Of a stretch of 41,053 bases of DNA, positions 40,724 through 41,053 are shown in pieces. Every line of letters begins with the position of its first letter. Positions within the stretch are counted from its first letter, which is position 1. The stretch comes from Candidatus Cottocaccamicrobium excrementipullorum (GTDB lineage: Bacteria > Bacillota > Clostridia > Lachnospirales > Lachnospiraceae), in contig DVFL01000024.1 of the NCBI GenBank assembly GCA_018713255.1, forward strand, positions 1 through 41,053, given 5' to 3'. Under the pieces are notes generated by a model. It made no database searches and had not been told where the DNA came from. It saw only the letters and a program-made list of their open reading frames with translations. Position numbers and translations under genes: made by a program.

Positions 40724-40985
40724 TGATGAACTTTTAGTACGGATTACCGTGATCAAAGCATTAAATGATCTGGGAATTCAAAATAGCGATATTTATCAGG
40801 CGGACTGCGGAGAAGCCATGATTAAACTCTTAAAAAGCACTTCTATTGATATCGCATTTGTTGACATTAAAATGCCTGATATTTCAGGATTAGAAACTAT
40901 TTTTTACAAGGGCATAATGCCAAGTGAAAAGGTTTTAGATTTTCCAGTGGATTGTAACACTCTCACTGGTAGCGTCAATCTGTGA
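40704..40985 (+). pseudogene. Response regulator gene (YesN-type) broken after the receiver core
   Basis: The first 66 residues are a normal receiver domain start: ILIADDELLVRITVIKAL with D7/D8, AMIKLLKSTSIDIAFVDIKMPDISGLETI with phosphoacceptor Asp54. Intact partners of YesM kinases continue for over 400 more residues with an AraC-type DNA-binding domain. Here the homology ends at about codon 66 (near base 40900). The remaining 27 codons (FYKGIMPSEKVLDFP and on) resemble no receiver and end in a stop at 40985; this tail overlaps the antisense serine recombinase gene. The receiver's conserved Thr/Ser and Lys are missing, so the product should be inactive. Confidence 0.8.
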
Positions 40986-41053
40986 TATGAGTATATCAAC
41001 CACTTTGCGCTTATCGTCAAAGCTCACGGACTCCCAATCATCAAGATAGCCCG
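40935..41053 (-). CDS. Large serine recombinase, C-terminal end (partial at window edge)
   Basis: The last 38 codons of a minus-strand gene that enters from the right edge and stops at 40935: GYLDDWESVSFDDKRKVVDI, LISQIDATSESVTIHWKI. The 'W-x-S-L/V-S-F-x-x-K-R-x-V-V-D-x-L-I ... I-x-W-K-I' ending is characteristic of large serine recombinases (TnpX/TndX/phage integrase type). Only the tail is visible, so the catalytic Ser and zinc ribbon lie outside. Its position at the junction with a broken gene fits an integrated mobile element whose integrase lies next to one end. Confidence 0.75.
   Translation of the reverse strand, partial: GYLDDWESVSFDDKRKVVDILISQIDATSESVTIHWKI

Overview
The window looks like the chromosome of a gut-type clostridium, most likely a Lachnospiraceae relative. 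The signs are: mid GC with strong AAGGAGG ribosome sites; a CD3324-family gene; a YARHG lipoprotein; a serpin lipoprotein; a YesM-type sensor kinase beside a sugar ABC transporter; and many small GNAT, NUDIX and MATE genes. No rRNA, tRNA or CRISPR array was seen. The assignment rests on protein family content only.

Layout. 1-563: 5' part of an IS256-type transposase gene, internally deleted and cut by the left edge. 736-1723: a small minus-strand module (two very small ORFs, a deoxyribosyltransferase-like protein, a pyrophosphatase-like protein) behind its own promoter. 1734-7192: five consecutive minus-strand lipoprotein genes; one is a serpin and one carries an LprI-like domain, so at least two look like secreted enzyme inhibitors. 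7538-9552: a large uncharacterised protein and a GNAT. 9694-11776: minus-strand GNAT, metallo-beta-lactamase-fold and class I glutamine amidotransferase-like genes. 12182-14252: an AraC-GNAT fusion coupled to an MFS exporter. 14267-17811: small stress and modification enzymes (HEAT-repeat protein with a frame break, Vat-like acetyltransferase, Ntn amidase, CD3324 protein, HD hydrolase). 18148-19639: a second MFS exporter behind a leader peptide and competing hairpins. 19735-22639: AraC-GyrI regulator, decayed CD3324 copy, small membrane proteins, NUDIX. 22915-26385: ogt and a P2-type cation ATPase with a long structured leader. 26485-30343: DUF3737 and GntR genes divergent from an AEC transporter and a GH28 enzyme, probably a catabolic locus. 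30335-34202: MATE, a P-loop kinase, a frameshifted lipoprotein and two conserved unknowns. 34358-40723: a minus-strand sugar ABC operon carrying a 2H phosphoesterase and MgtC/SapB, divergent from its likely YesM-type sensor kinase. The partner response regulator (40704 on) breaks off after its receiver core, and the tail of a large serine recombinase enters from the right edge. An integrated element therefore appears to have split the regulator gene.

The most unusual points are: (1) two different leader-peptide/hairpin control regions, one before the 18362 exporter and one before the 23716 ATPase; (2) loss of the normally invariant M6 aspartate in that ATPase; (3) the five-gene lipoprotein block; (4) a response regulator split by a mobile element; (5) several freshly broken genes (HEAT protein, lipoprotein at 32761-33067, CD3324 copy). 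Family names come from motif recognition by eye, with no database search.
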